From the NCBI GenBank assembly GCA_008080835.1, contig VMDK01000132.1:1-48046 (forward strand): a DNA stretch of 48,046 nucleotides. Direction: 5' to 3'. How positions within the stretch are numbered: position 1 is the first letter of the stretch; the number at the start of each line of letters is the position of its first letter. The stretch comes from Sphingobacteriia bacterium (GTDB lineage: Bacteria > Bacteroidota > Bacteroidia > NS11-12g > UBA9320). The translations under genes and the position numbers were made by a program. Below are positions 1 through 8,624 of this stretch, in pieces. The notes under the pieces were generated by a model that was not told where the DNA came from, ran no database searches, and saw nothing but the letters and a program-made list of their open reading frames with translations.

Positions 1-1436
1 ATACCGTTGCTCAGTGTCACTTCGTAGGCCGCAACGTGCTGGGTGATACCACCGGCCTCACCGGCGATCACGTTCGCGTTACGGATATAGTCGAGTAGCG
101 ATGTCTTACCGTGGTCAACGTGTCCCATGACAGTTACGATCGGAGCTCGATCGACCAGATCTTTTGGATCGTCCTCTTCTTCTTCGATGATCTCTACTGT
201 CTCGTCTGCATCGACGAAATCCACTTCAAAACCGAATTCTTCAGAAACGATCTGAATGGTCTCTGCATCGAGTCGCTGGTTGATGGAAACCATCATCCCC
301 AATGAGAAACATGCGGTGATAACCTCATTCACAGAAACGTCCATGAGCGATGCCAATTCGTTTGCCGTCACGAATTCTGTTACGCGTAATACTTTGCTTT
401 CCAGCTCCTTCTGCATTGCTTCCTCCTCACGGATCTTCTGGTGCTCATCACGACGCTGACGTCGCATTTTGGAACGGATATTCCCTCCGTGCTTGGCACC
501 TTTCTGTCCACTGAGTTTGGCAAGAGTGGCTTTGATCTTATCCTGGATCTCCTTTTCGGTGATCTCGGCTTTTTCTTCTTCCTGTCTTGAGTGACGTTTT
601 CGAGGTAGGCGGGTTGGATCGACTTTCTTCTTAGTGCGCTTTCGCTTCTGTCGTTCACCCGGGGTTCCCTCGCTGCTGGCGACCGGTTTCTTCTTCGGAG
701 GATCAGGAAGTTCGATCTTTCCTTTGATGGTCAGACCATCCAATTTCTCGTACTTCGTTTCAACCACCTCCGTGGTATCCTCTTCCGGCTTGTCTTCTGT
801 CTTTTCCGCAACAGGCTCTTCTGCAGGTGCTTCTTCCTTAGGAGCTTCTTCTTTTGGAGCCTCTTCCTCTTTTTTCTTAGCCTTGGGCTTTTTCTCGTCT
901 TGGAGTTCGATCTTACCAAGAACCTTCAAGCCTTTGGTTTCCTTTTCGGCTTCGTGAGCTTTCTCCTCTTTTACCTCTTCTTCTGCAGGCTCTTCTTTTT
1001 TAGCTTCCGGTGTTTCTTCTACCGGAGCTTCTTCTTTGACCTCAGGCTGTTTTTCTTCTGCCGGTGCTTCTGCTTCCGGTTGCTGAGCATCCTGACCTTC
1101 TTCCTCTTTCCCTACAGGATGGCTCAAGCCGGTATCCTTGATCAGGAGACTTTCTGTGAACTCGGCTTCCTTTTTCTTCTTGGGTTTGAAAGTTTTAGCT
1201 GAAAGTGTTTCACTATCCTTTCGGATATTGATCTCAAGAGCTTGTGACTCTTCCTTCGCCTCTCTATCAGATTGATATTCCTCCTGAAGAATTTCGTACA
1301 TCTCCTGAGAGATCTTGGCGGTCATTTTGTTGTCCACCTCAAACCCCTTCTTGTCGAGATATTCGATCAAACTCTTCCAACTCACATTGAGTTCTGCAGC
1401 TACTTTTGAGATTCTATGTTTGTTATTTCCAGCCAT
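1..1436 (-). CDS. infB: Translation initiation factor IF-2, N-terminal part (cut by window edge)
   Basis: IF-2 is the GTPase that places initiator tRNA on the 30S subunit and promotes subunit joining. The frame opens at an ATG at 1436 and runs without a stop to base 1, giving 478 residues. The start [19 protein letters not shown] is the usual IF2 N-terminal helical motif. Residues about 60-330 are a low-complexity Lys/Glu/Pro/Ala linker, then an IF2_N-like helical part, then the G1 P-loop GHVDHGKT near residue 437 and the switch sequence AGGITQHV. The rest of the GTPase and domains II-IV lie outside the window. It is the last gene of rimP-nusA-infB and sits 108 bases after nusA. The open frames on the opposite strand here are composition artefacts of the Lys/Glu-rich linker. 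Identification is secure; only the 3' end is missing. Confidence 0.97.
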   Translation of the reverse strand, partial: MAGNNKHRISKVAAELNVSWKSLIEYLDKKGFEVDNKMTAKISQEMYEILQEEYQSDREAKEESQALEINIRKDSETLSAKTFKPKKKKEAEFTESLLIKDTGLSHPVGKEEEGQDAQQPEAEAPAEEKQPEVKEEAPVEETPEAKKEEPAEEEVKEEKAHEAEKETKGLKVLGKIELQDEKKPKAKKKEEEAPKEEAPKEEAPAEEPVAEKTEDKPEEDTTEVVETKYEKLDGLTIKGKIELPDPPKKKPVASSEGTPGERQKRKRTKKKVDPTRLPRKRHSRQEEEKAEITEKEIQDKIKATLAKLSGQKGAKHGGNIRSKMRRQRRDEHQKIREEEAMQKELESKVLRVTEFVTANELASLMDVSVNEVITACFSLGMMVSINQRLDAETIQIVSEEFGFEVDFVDADETVEIIEEEEDDPKDLVDRAPIVTVMGHVDHGKTSLLDYIRNANVIAGEAGGITQHVAAYEVTLSNG

Positions 1437-1544
1437 TTAATGGTCTTGCGTTTCGAAAATACTATTTATAATATTTTGAACTTGGTCTTTCTTTTTCGGT
1501 TAGTCTACACGGCTAACGCTTCACTTTTTAATTCATAGAAAGAC

Positions 1545-2780
1545 TTATTCAAATTCCGCTTCGAAGATCTTTTTGATCTCCATTACAGTTTCTTCTTCCA
1601 ACTCAGTTCGACGAATGAGGTCCTCATTTTCTACCTCAAGCACACTCTTGGCAGTATCGAGTCCGATCCCTTTCAGTTCATCGATGATCCACTCATCGAT
1701 CTCATCAGTGAACTCGTCCAGATCGACATCCACGTCGTCCTCATCGCTACTTTCACGATACACATCGATATTGTATCCTACCAGTTTACCGGCGAGTTTG
1801 ATGTTGTGACCTCCTTTACCGATCGCCAGTGAAACCTGGTCAGTTGGGAGATACACATCAGCCCTTCCTTCTTCTTCTTCGATCTGGATCGAAGAGATCT
1901 TGGCAGGACTCAATGCCCGCTGTATGTACAGGTGGATATTGGTGGTATAGTTGATCACGTCAATGTTCTCGTTGCGCAATTCGCGAACGATCCCGTGAAT
2001 ACGCGATCCCTTCATACCCACACAAGCTCCTACCGGATCGATGCGATCGTCGTAGCTCTCTACGGCAACTTTCGCACGCTCACCCGGCTCACGTACAACC
2101 TTCTTGATGGTGATCAAACCGTCAAGGATCTCCGGAACTTCCAATTCGAACAATCGCTCGAGGAAGATCGGTGCGGTACGTGAAAGGATGATCCGCGGAT
2201 TATTATTATTCATCTCAACGCGCAGTACAACTGCTCTCACACCATCGCCCTTTTTGAAGAAATCCCTTGGGATCATTTCATTTTTAGGGAGAATGAGTTC
2301 GTTACCTTCATCATCGAGAACCATCAGCTCACGCTTCCAGATCTGGTATACCTCTCCGGTCACGATCTCACCAACGCGATCTTTATATTTCTTGTAAAGC
2401 TCGTCTTTCTCCAATTCGAGGATACGAGACAGAAGTGTTTGGCGGGCGGTAAGTACAGCCCGTCTTCCGAAGTCGACCAGTTTCACCTCTTCGATCGCTT
2501 CTTCCCCGATCTCGTAGTCATCTTCCAGCTTCAATGCGTCATCGATACAGATCTCAAGATTCTCGTCTTCCACTTCGCCATTGTCGACAATGCGACGGTT
2601 ACGGTAGATCTCGAGGTCTCCCTGCTCGGTATTGATGATGATGTCGAAATTCTCATCCGCATCGAACTTCCTGCGAAGCATGCTTCTGAAAACGTCTTCC
2701 ATGACGCGCATCATGGTTGCTCTGTCGATGTTCTTGAACTCCTTGAATTCCGAAAACGACTCTACTAATCCTATGCTCAT
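1545..2780 (-). CDS. nusA: Transcription termination/antitermination factor NusA
   Basis: NusA binds RNA polymerase and controls pausing, intrinsic termination and antitermination. The protein has 411 residues, a normal length for Bacteroidota. The N-terminal polymerase-binding domain covers about residues 1-125. An S1 domain follows (about 133-200, beginning GEIVTGEVYQIWKRE). KH1 contains VGACVGMKGSRI and KH2 contains VSLAIGKGGHNIKLAGK. The last 60 residues are acidic and end in a helix-hairpin-helix-like segment (IDELKGIGLDTAKSVLE). The ATG at 2780 is 7 bases after the rimP stop, so the two are co-transcribed. The order rimP-nusA-infB is conserved across bacteria. NusA often controls its own operon, which makes the leader hairpin ahead of rimP relevant. 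Confidence 0.98.
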   Translation of the reverse strand: MSIGLVESFSEFKEFKNIDRATMMRVMEDVFRSMLRRKFDADENFDIIINTEQGDLEIYRNRRIVDNGEVEDENLEICIDDALKLEDDYEIGEEAIEEVKLVDFGRRAVLTARQTLLSRILELEKDELYKKYKDRVGEIVTGEVYQIWKRELMVLDDEGNELILPKNEMIPRDFFKKGDGVRAVVLRVEMNNNNPRIILSRTAPIFLERLFELEVPEILDGLITIKKVVREPGERAKVAVESYDDRIDPVGACVGMKGSRIHGIVRELRNENIDVINYTTNIHLYIQRALSPAKISSIQIEEEEGRADVYLPTDQVSLAIGKGGHNIKLAGKLVGYNIDVYRESSDEDDVDVDLDEFTDEIDEWIIDELKGIGLDTAKSVLEVENEDLIRRTELEEETVMEIKKIFEAEFE

Positions 2781-2787
2781 ATTAGCA

Positions 2788-3255
2788 CTAATTAAAGCTT
2801 ACAATTACTTTGGAACGTACAATTTCACCAAACGGGATCTCCATTGTTTCTCCGGGCTTGTCCTTGATGTGCTTCTGCTTCGAAGGGAGTCTTTCCTCCA
2901 CAACGACACTTCGATCATGCACTTCCAACAACTTACCCTTCATCTGCTTTTCACTCAAGTCCATTTGAAGCGTGCGTCCGATATGCTGATGATACTGACG
3001 AATGTCCACCAGTGGTCGGTCCACTCCCGGACTGGATATCTCCAGTCGGAAAGGCTTCCCTGATTCATCTTCATCGATCACCTCGGAAACAGCCCTGCTG
3101 AAGCGCACGCAGTCATCGATACCGATGCCTTCGCGACCATCCAGCAATACGAGAATTTTCCCCGTATCCTCTCCACCTTCGACGTCGATCAGGAAATAAG
3201 GACTATCCTCGATCTCCTTTTCAACTAGTTTCCGGACTTCTTCCTTCAAGCTCAC
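2788..3255 (-). CDS. rimP: Ribosome maturation factor RimP
   Basis: RimP helps mature the 30S ribosomal subunit. The 155-residue product has the expected two parts: an N-terminal alpha/beta domain with the family signature DDCVRFSRAVSEVID and the LEISSPGVDRPL segment, then a small Sm-like beta domain from about residue 85. The start codon is GTG at 3255 (M-S-L-K-E-E-V); no ATG lies nearby in frame. It is first in rimP-nusA-infB. A good promoter and a terminator-like hairpin lie within 100 bases upstream. Confidence 0.95.
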   Translation of the reverse strand: MSLKEEVRKLVEKEIEDSPYFLIDVEGGEDTGKILVLLDGREGIGIDDCVRFSRAVSEVIDEDESGKPFRLEISSPGVDRPLVDIRQYHQHIGRTLQMDLSEKQMKGKLLEVHDRSVVVEERLPSKQKHIKDKPGETMEIPFGEIVRSKVIVSFN

Positions 3256-3281
3256 TTTCGCTCGTTCAAATTTTGGATAAC

Positions 3282-3305
3282 AAAAAGGGGGAACTAAATC
3301 CCCCT
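3282..3305 (-). terminator. Terminator-like hairpin in the leader of rimP-nusA-infB
   Basis: Read on the minus strand, AGGGGGA pairs with TCCCCCT around a six-base loop (TTTAGT) and is followed by TTTTTG. It lies about 15-40 bases after the predicted transcription start and about 26 bases before the rimP GTG. No gene upstream reads into it from the minus strand nearby, so it fits an attenuator in this operon's own leader better than an end-of-gene terminator. The structure is seen in the sequence; the regulatory role is inferred. Confidence 0.55.
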
Positions 3306-3327
3306 CGATACATCCGTTTTAGCGGTG

Positions 3328-3358
3328 CAAAGCTAATAAATATCATTGTAATTGCAAT
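3328..3358 (-). promoter_or_regulatory. Promoter of rimP-nusA-infB (Bacteroidota type)
   Basis: On the minus strand the -7 box TAGCTTTG (3328-3335) matches the Bacteroidota consensus TAnnTTTG exactly. It is preceded by ATTG (TTG at 3355-3357) with a 19-base spacer, the usual distance to the -33 element. Transcription should begin around 3320, giving a leader of roughly 65 bases that includes the hairpin at 3282-3305. Confidence 0.6.
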
Positions 3359-3427
3359 ACATATATAGGGGATGGGTCTTAGGGGAAAGGAGAAAGGAAC
3401 CAAAAGTGCAACTTTACGTCACAGTCA

Positions 3428-3446
3428 TCCTGAACTGGTTTCAGGA
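3428..3446. repeat. REP-like short palindrome
   Basis: TCCTGAA and TTCAGGA form a perfect 7-base-pair stem around a five-base loop (CTGGT), inside a longer GTCATCCTGAACTGG-type sequence. It resembles the short dispersed palindromes (GTCATCCTGAA...TTCAGGA) seen between genes in many bacterial genomes. I found no second copy in this window. It lies after the oxygenase gene, so it could also act as a weak transcript end. Confidence 0.4.
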
Positions 3447-3469
3447 CCTGTCTAACTCAAAAGACTCTT

Positions 3470-4312
3470 TTAATGGTTTCTGGTACGCTTGATGAAGCGC
3501 CATACTTTCGGTGGAAGCCAGTCGGTCGCGAAACGCACGAGCCCGTTGTAGAATCTCATGCTTTTTTCGGATTCAACCCCTTTGCGGTCCACAAATAGTG
3601 TGGTATGATCCTCCAGGCCTTCGTTGAGCTCTTCTTTTGGCCTTCCGTTCGTGTAGTAGTAGAGCGCCAAAGATTTCCTGCTTCGTCCTTCCGGACAGTT
3701 GAGGGGATCCGGGTGTCCATGGTACGAGAAGTCCGTGGTGCTGAACATGGCCATGCGATTGAAAAGAGGCAACACCTTTTTCTCGCATTGGGTCATGTCT
3801 TCATTCCATAATTCAAAATGACCTCCGTATGACTCCTCCCAATCCTTGTTCAGATAGATGAGCACGTTCAATCGGCGATCGAGGCCGGTAAGTTTGTGCT
3901 TGTTGAAGTCGGCATGCACCTTGAGATAACCACCCGGTTTGATCTGGTGACATCCACCACCTTCGTAGTACGGATCTCCGATGAGATTCTCTATGCCGGT
4001 CAGCACCGAGAGAAAGTTCAGAAATGGCTCAGAATTAAGGAAGTGCATGAAAACTTTGGTTGCTTTTCCAAAGCGCGCTTCGCCTCTCGACGCCAGCTTG
4101 ACCTCATTCGGATTTTTGAAGTTGATATCCCCTTTATCACCCATTTCAGGGAACTCGCTCAATACGAGATCGAGGAACTCTGCGTTGAAGAACTCGTCGA
4201 AGTAGATGTTAGGGAAAGGACTGTTGCCTTGGTATTCAGCTTTCTTGGCTTCAGCCAGGCTCATCAATTCATCATAATTGATGTCCAGGACCTTATATTC
4301 TCCGATATGCAT
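3470..4312 (-). CDS. 2-oxoglutarate/Fe(II)-dependent oxygenase (prolyl-hydroxylase-like)
   Basis: This family uses 2-oxoglutarate and O2 to hydroxylate a substrate, often a protein side chain. I chose the ATG at 4312 (MHIGEYKVLD, 280 residues); the longer frame adds a hydrophobic stretch that runs into the divergent promoter. The double-stranded beta-helix core shows the iron ligands H133 and D135 (KVHADFNKHK), a distal His in DFSYHGHPD (about 198-200), and a basic residue for 2-oxoglutarate shortly after (GRSRKSL, about 210-213). The segment after the HxD motif, RRLNVLIYLNKDW, is typical of prolyl-4-hydroxylase-like proteins. It diverges from the DUF2723 gene with 61 bases between starts. 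The substrate is unknown. Confidence 0.8.
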   Translation of the reverse strand: MHIGEYKVLDINYDELMSLAEAKKAEYQGNSPFPNIYFDEFFNAEFLDLVLSEFPEMGDKGDINFKNPNEVKLASRGEARFGKATKVFMHFLNSEPFLNFLSVLTGIENLIGDPYYEGGGCHQIKPGGYLKVHADFNKHKLTGLDRRLNVLIYLNKDWEESYGGHFELWNEDMTQCEKKVLPLFNRMAMFSTTDFSYHGHPDPLNCPEGRSRKSLALYYYTNGRPKEELNEGLEDHTTLFVDRKGVESEKSMRFYNGLVRFATDWLPPKVWRFIKRTRNH

Positions 4313-4342
4313 TTGCCGGCTTTTAGGTGTAAAAAAAAGAAA

Positions 4343-4350
4343 TAATTTTG
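4343..4350 (+). promoter_or_regulatory. -7 box upstream of the DUF2723 gene
   Basis: TAATTTTG matches TAnnTTTG exactly and ends 23 bases before the ATG at 4374. No good -33 element at the normal spacing is visible (the nearest TTTG is 27 bases upstream). It lies in the short divergent region shared with the oxygenase gene. Confidence 0.45.
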
Positions 4351-4373
4351 TGATCGCAAATATTGATCGGAAC

Positions 4374-7300
4374 ATGTTGAAATACAAGGCATATAACATA
4401 ATCCTGGGTTGGGTTTTATTCGCGGTTTCACTCGCGGTTTATCTACTCACTTTAGAACCTTCCGTACCCCTCTGGGATTGTGGTGAGTTCATCTCAGCTT
4501 CCTATACATTGCAAGTGGTTCACCCTCCGGGAGCACCGCTGTTCCTGATGTTGGGAAGGGTGTTCTCCCTGTTCGCCTTTGGCGACCCGGCCAACGTAGC
4601 CATGGCGGTCAATGCCTTGAGTGCAGTGGCCAGTGCCCTTACAGTGACCTTCACATTCTGGATCATTACGCATTTTGCGTTGAAAGCGCTTCGCCTCGAC
4701 ATCGGGACTAAAGAGATCGCGATCGGTGATTCCATTGCCGTGTTCGGTTCCGGGATCGTTGGTGCACTTGCCTTGACCTTTATGGATACATTCTGGTTCT
4801 CCGCTGTGGAAGCTGAAGTGTACGCCTCTTCGAGTTTGTTCACTGCCCTGGCGTTTTGGGGCATCCTGAAATGGGAGGTTGAAAAGGATGAGAAAGGATC
4901 CGACCGATGGTTGATCTTCATCTTCTTCATAGTAGGTCTGGCAGTCGGACTCCACTTGTTGAACCTTCTCGTACTTCCGGCAGTCTTGCTGTATTACTAC
5001 TTCAACAGCTATAAACTGAACACAAGAAATATCATCATAGCACTTGCCATTGGCGCGGGTTCGGTTGTGGTCTTGAACTGGGGTATCATTCCTTGGTTGC
5101 CTAAGCTTGCCGCCAAGTTCGACAAGCTGTTTGTGAACGGAATGGCTCTGCCATACAACTCAGGGGTTCTGTTCTGGGTGATCTTGTTGGCTGCGGGCAT
5201 ATTCCTGACCATCCGCTATACCATTCGTAAGAAAAAACCTTTGCTGAATTTGATCGTCCTATGCTTCACCTACGTGATCATTGGATATAGTTCTTACGCC
5301 ATGGTTGTGATCCGTTCATTGGCCGATCCTCCGATCGACATGAACAATCCAGAAGATGCATATAGTCTGCTCAGCTACATTCAGCGTGAGCAGTATGGTG
5401 ATCGTCCGCTTTTCAAAGGACCATTGTATCCGGCAAAAGAAGTTTCACCGATCGATGTAACGGAAGGTGCCATGAGCTACCGCAAGGGAGACGAAGGCTA
5501 CGAAGAGATCGGAAGGAAATACTCCTACACCTGGCCTGATCGATATGAGACCATGCTTCCACGTATGGGTGACATGACCGAAAAAAGCAATGGTTATAAA
5601 TACTGGTACAAGGAGCGAAAGACCTCCGATGGTCTTGTTACCATGCCGACCATGAGCCAGAACCTCGCGTTCATGTGGAAATACCAGCTTGGCTGGATGT
5701 ACTGGCGTTACTTCTTTTGGAACTTTGGAGGTAGACAAAGCGACAACCAGAATGTCGATAACAATGCTTTCGACGGAAACTGGATGAGTGGTATCCCGAT
5801 CTTCGACAAAGGACGATTGGGATCTCAGGACAACATTCCGGAATCGTTGTCATTCAATAAAGCCCGGAACATCTATTACTTGCTTCCATTCCTGCTCGGA
5901 TTATTTGGTCTGTTCTTCCAATTCAACAGACAGAAACTCGATGCGTGGGTGGTCACAGCACTGTTCATATTCACGGGTATTTTCATTGTAATATATCTGA
6001 ACCAGCCTCCTCTCGAACCGCGGGAACGTGATTATACGAACGTCGGTTCCTATCAGACTTTCTGTATCTGGATCGGGTTAGGAGTTCTGCAAATTGCCGA
6101 ATGGTTGCGCCGTTTGGTTGATAAACGAATCGCCGGTATTGCGGCAACAGCTCTCGGACTGTTCATGGCTCCTTATTTGATGGGAACGGAGAACTGGGAC
6201 GACCACGATCGTTCCGATCGTTACCTCGGTATTTCATTCGCTAAGAACTACCTGAATTCGTGTGACGAAAATGCCATTCTATTTACAAATGGTGACAACG
6301 ACACCTATCCGCTCTGGTATGCTCAAAACGTGGAAGGATACAGAACAGATGTTCGTATCATCAACCTGAGTCTGTTGAGCACGGAATGGTACGCGCAAGC
6401 ATTGCGCCGTCAGTACTATGACTCGAAGCCGTTGCCGATGTCCATCGAGCCTAAGCAACAGCTCAAGGACGGACAGCGCGACATCACCAGATATCTGGCT
6501 GACGAGAAGAAATTTGGCAAGGACAACTTCTATTGGTTGAGCGATGTGGTCAAATTCTGTGTGTCGGATGATCCGAGCAATATGGCTTACACTCAGAACG
6601 GTGATCAAGTGAACTATCTGCCAACGAAGAACTTCCTGTTACCGGTTGACAAACAGAAGGTATTGGAGAACGGTGTTGTAAAAGAAGAGGATCTGGCGCG
6701 AGTAGTTGATCGCGTTCAATTCCGCATTTCGAACAACAACCTCATGAAGGGGACTCTGGTCATGCTCGACATCATTGCAACGAACGCTGCAAACGGCTGG
6801 GAAAGACCGATCTATTTCACTACCACTACTTCTGATGATACGTATGTTGGTCTGGAAGAGTACTTCAGACATGAAGGACTGGCTTATCGATTGGTTCCTA
6901 TCAAATCGAACTGGAACCAGCGCGGTATGATCGATGATGAATTACTCTATTCGAGACTCATGGAGCAATATGAGTGGGGTAACATGGATAAAGGTGAAAT
7001 GTTCCTGGATCACAAGGCTACTTTGGTCCCAAGAACCCTTCGTTCACTCTTCGCTCAATTATCCAGAAACTTCCTCTTGAAAGGGGATTCGACCAAAGCA
7101 CTGAATCTGGCAAATAAGAGTTTTGAGGTCATTCCGGAATCGATCATGTTGATGGATCTGGGACTGAAGAGCTACTACACCGACATCTATCAGCTTGCGG
7201 GAGACAACGAAACCGCTCGAATGAAACTGGTTGAGATCGTTCAGAGGATCGAAGCGGAATCCAAGTACTACATGGATTTCATGAAATCAGCGAGTCTCGA

Positions 7301-7490
7301 TCTTAAAAATCAAGTGCGATCGAAAGTTGCCGGATTGGCTCGAGATGCTCGTGACGCAGCGGGTATAGCCCGACGTATGGATGAACCGGATCTCGAAAAA
7401 CGCATGATGGATGTGATGAATACATTGCAACCACCAGCTGCTGCACCTCCTCAGGGTACACCGCCACAGCAAGGACAGCAACCGCAGTAG
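4374..7490 (+). CDS. DUF2723 family multi-pass membrane protein (putative GT-C glycosyltransferase)
   Basis: A 1038-residue protein of the DUF2723 family, which CAZy places among GT-C type transferases; Bacteroidota members have been linked to protein O-glycosylation. The ATG at 4374 (MLKYKAYNI) is preferred because translation then begins just before the first membrane helix. The first membrane loop carries VPLWDCGEFISASYTLQV, with the acidic residues expected of a GT-C active site, followed by HPPGAPLFLMLGR. About ten hydrophobic segments fill the first 590 residues. The family motif PREREYTN-like (here EPRERDYTNVGS) comes next, then a soluble C-terminal half with helical repeats, ending in a Pro/Gln-rich tail. 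rlmB follows after 15 bases. Function is inferred from the family, not from context. Confidence 0.82.
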   Translation: MLKYKAYNIILGWVLFAVSLAVYLLTLEPSVPLWDCGEFISASYTLQVVHPPGAPLFLMLGRVFSLFAFGDPANVAMAVNALSAVASALTVTFTFWIITHFALKALRLDIGTKEIAIGDSIAVFGSGIVGALALTFMDTFWFSAVEAEVYASSSLFTALAFWGILKWEVEKDEKGSDRWLIFIFFIVGLAVGLHLLNLLVLPAVLLYYYFNSYKLNTRNIIIALAIGAGSVVVLNWGIIPWLPKLAAKFDKLFVNGMALPYNSGVLFWVILLAAGIFLTIRYTIRKKKPLLNLIVLCFTYVIIGYSSYAMVVIRSLADPPIDMNNPEDAYSLLSYIQREQYGDRPLFKGPLYPAKEVSPIDVTEGAMSYRKGDEGYEEIGRKYSYTWPDRYETMLPRMGDMTEKSNGYKYWYKERKTSDGLVTMPTMSQNLAFMWKYQLGWMYWRYFFWNFGGRQSDNQNVDNNAFDGNWMSGIPIFDKGRLGSQDNIPESLSFNKARNIYYLLPFLLGLFGLFFQFNRQKLDAWVVTALFIFTGIFIVIYLNQPPLEPRERDYTNVGSYQTFCIWIGLGVLQIAEWLRRLVDKRIAGIAATALGLFMAPYLMGTENWDDHDRSDRYLGISFAKNYLNSCDENAILFTNGDNDTYPLWYAQNVEGYRTDVRIINLSLLSTEWYAQALRRQYYDSKPLPMSIEPKQQLKDGQRDITRYLADEKKFGKDNFYWLSDVVKFCVSDDPSNMAYTQNGDQVNYLPTKNFLLPVDKQKVLENGVVKEEDLARVVDRVQFRISNNNLMKGTLVMLDIIATNAANGWERPIYFTTTTSDDTYVGLEEYFRHEGLAYRLVPIKSNWNQRGMIDDELLYSRLMEQYEWGNMDKGEMFLDHKATLVPRTLRSLFAQLSRNFLLKGDSTKALNLANKSFEVIPESIMLMDLGLKSYYTDIYQLAGDNETARMKLVEIVQRIEAESKYYMDFMKSASLDLKNQVRSKVAGLARDARDAAGIARRMDEPDLEKRMMDVMNTLQPPAAAPPQGTPPQQGQQPQ

Positions 7491-7505
7491 GTAAAAGATC
7501 GATTC

Positions 7506-8243
7506 ATGTCAGAAGAAGCGAATAGCGATGAGTTCATTTACGGGATTCATCCTGTGCTTGAAGCTGTACAGGCCGGCAAGCAATTGCAGAAGGTTTTGAT
7601 CAATCCGGAGGCTAAAAGCCCTCAGATCAATGAACTTCTCGGCATCCTGCGTAAACAGAACATTCGCCATCAATTCGTTCCAACTCAGAAACTGAATAAG
7701 CTGTTAAAGGGCAACCATCAGGGAGTGATCGCCTATGTTTCGCTCGTTGAGTCCGTGGACCTATATGATTTCTTGAATCTGGAGCTTGCGAAAGGAACCA
7801 CTTTGCGCATCCTGGCTCTTGACCACATCACGGATGTCCGGAACATTGGGGCATTAGCCAGATCGGCATTGGCATTTGGCTTTCACGCCATTTTGGTGCC
7901 TGAAAAAGGTTCCGTGCTGATCCACAGCGGCGCGATCAAGTCGTCGGCAGGAGCCTTGCTGAAGATCCCTTTGATCCAGGTCGCCAGTCTGACGGCTGCC
8001 TTGAAAGACATTCGACTCCATGGGATCAGCATCGTGGGAATCACTGAATCTGGCAATAAAGAGCTAAAGTACATCCCAAAAGATGACCACCTGACTTTAG
8101 TGCTCGGGAGCGAGGAAACGGGCATTCGCAAGGAACATTTGGCGCTTTGCAGAGACACATATCGCATTCCACAAGGTGAAAATATCGGGTCTTTGAACGT
8201 TTCCGTGGCGGGTGCGGTGGCCATGTACGAACTGGTTCGCTAG
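7506..8243 (+). CDS. rlmB: 23S rRNA (guanosine-2'-O)-methyltransferase RlmB-like (SpoU/TrmH family)
   Basis: It methylates the 2'-hydroxyl of a guanosine in 23S rRNA (G2251 in E. coli) using S-adenosylmethionine. The 245 residues match the family length. An N-terminal substrate-binding domain (GIHPVLEAVQAGKQLQKVLI) precedes the knotted SpoU domain, with motif 1 (NIGALARSALAFG), motif 2 (VLGSEETGI) and motif 3 (IPQGENIGSLNVSVAGAVAMYE). It starts 15 bases after the DUF2723 gene and is probably co-transcribed. A paralogous tRNA or rRNA target cannot be excluded from sequence alone. Confidence 0.9.
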   Translation: MSEEANSDEFIYGIHPVLEAVQAGKQLQKVLINPEAKSPQINELLGILRKQNIRHQFVPTQKLNKLLKGNHQGVIAYVSLVESVDLYDFLNLELAKGTTLRILALDHITDVRNIGALARSALAFGFHAILVPEKGSVLIHSGAIKSSAGALLKIPLIQVASLTAALKDIRLHGISIVGITESGNKELKYIPKDDHLTLVLGSEETGIRKEHLALCRDTYRIPQGENIGSLNVSVAGAVAMYELVR

Positions 8244-8272
8244 CTATACCTCTGTATTTCAAACACTTAAAT

Positions 8273-8298
8273 TGACTGACCAACATACAGTTCAGTCA
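8273..8298 (+). terminator. Inverted repeat after rlmB, possible weak terminator
   Basis: TGACTGA (8273-8279) and TCAGTCA (8292-8298) pair perfectly over 7 base pairs around a 12-base loop. A run of five T follows at 8302-8306 after a short gap. The loop is long and the T run is offset, so termination is uncertain; a protein-binding palindrome is the alternative. Confidence 0.35.
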
Positions 8299-8333
8299 TG
8301 CTTTTTCTGCGAATTCTTTACAAACAAATCAAC

Positions 8334-8363
8334 TTGGAATTCTATTTGAAAAAAATATCTTCG
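8334..8363 (+). promoter_or_regulatory. Promoter of the DUF2795 gene
   Basis: TTG (8334-8336) and TATCTTCG (8356-8363) are separated by 19 bases. The second element differs from TAnnTTTG at one base. The predicted start lies about 30 bases before the ATG at 8402. Confidence 0.45.
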
Positions 8364-8401
8364 CGACAAATTAGCAGTGCTAAATTCATAAGTCTAAAGT
8401 T

Positions 8402-8623
8402 ATGTATTGGACACTAGAACTTGCTTCCTACCTTGACGATGCGCCGTGGCCGGCCAGCAAGGATGAGCTGATCGATTATGCGATCCGCTCGGGTGCACCA
8501 CTTGAGGTGGTAGAGAATCTTCAAGAACTTGAGGATGACGGTGAACCATTCGAATCCATCGAAGAGGTTTGGGCCGATTATCCAACCACTGACGATTATT
8601 TCTTCAACGAAGACGAGCTCTGA
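8402..8623 (+). CDS. DUF2795 domain protein
   Basis: A 73-residue acidic protein found widely in Bacteroidota and usually annotated as DUF2795. The whole protein is the domain: MYWTLELASYLDDAPWPASK, then a DELIDYAIRSGAP helix, then an acidic C-terminus with VWADYPTTDDYFFNEDEL. It is predicted to be cytoplasmic and has no known activity. It has its own promoter and converges on the alpha/beta hydrolase gene, with one base between the two stop codons. Confidence 0.88.
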   Translation: MYWTLELASYLDDAPWPASKDELIDYAIRSGAPLEVVENLQELEDDGEPFESIEEVWADYPTTDDYFFNEDEL

Positions 8624-8624
8624 T

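Noticed and set aside
380-1202. Several open frames on both strands inside infB (Arg/Lys-rich or Phe/Ser-rich)
   Set aside because: They are shadows of the Lys/Glu-rich linker of IF-2, whose frame runs uninterrupted from 1436 to base 1.
4313-4399. Longer N-terminus for the 2OG oxygenase (start at 4399)
   Set aside because: The added 29 residues cover the divergent promoter region and overlap the opposite gene; the ATG at 4312 fits the family start better.
4494-4955. 153-codon minus-strand frame
   Set aside because: Antisense to membrane helices of the DUF2723 gene; composition shows no protein-family signal.
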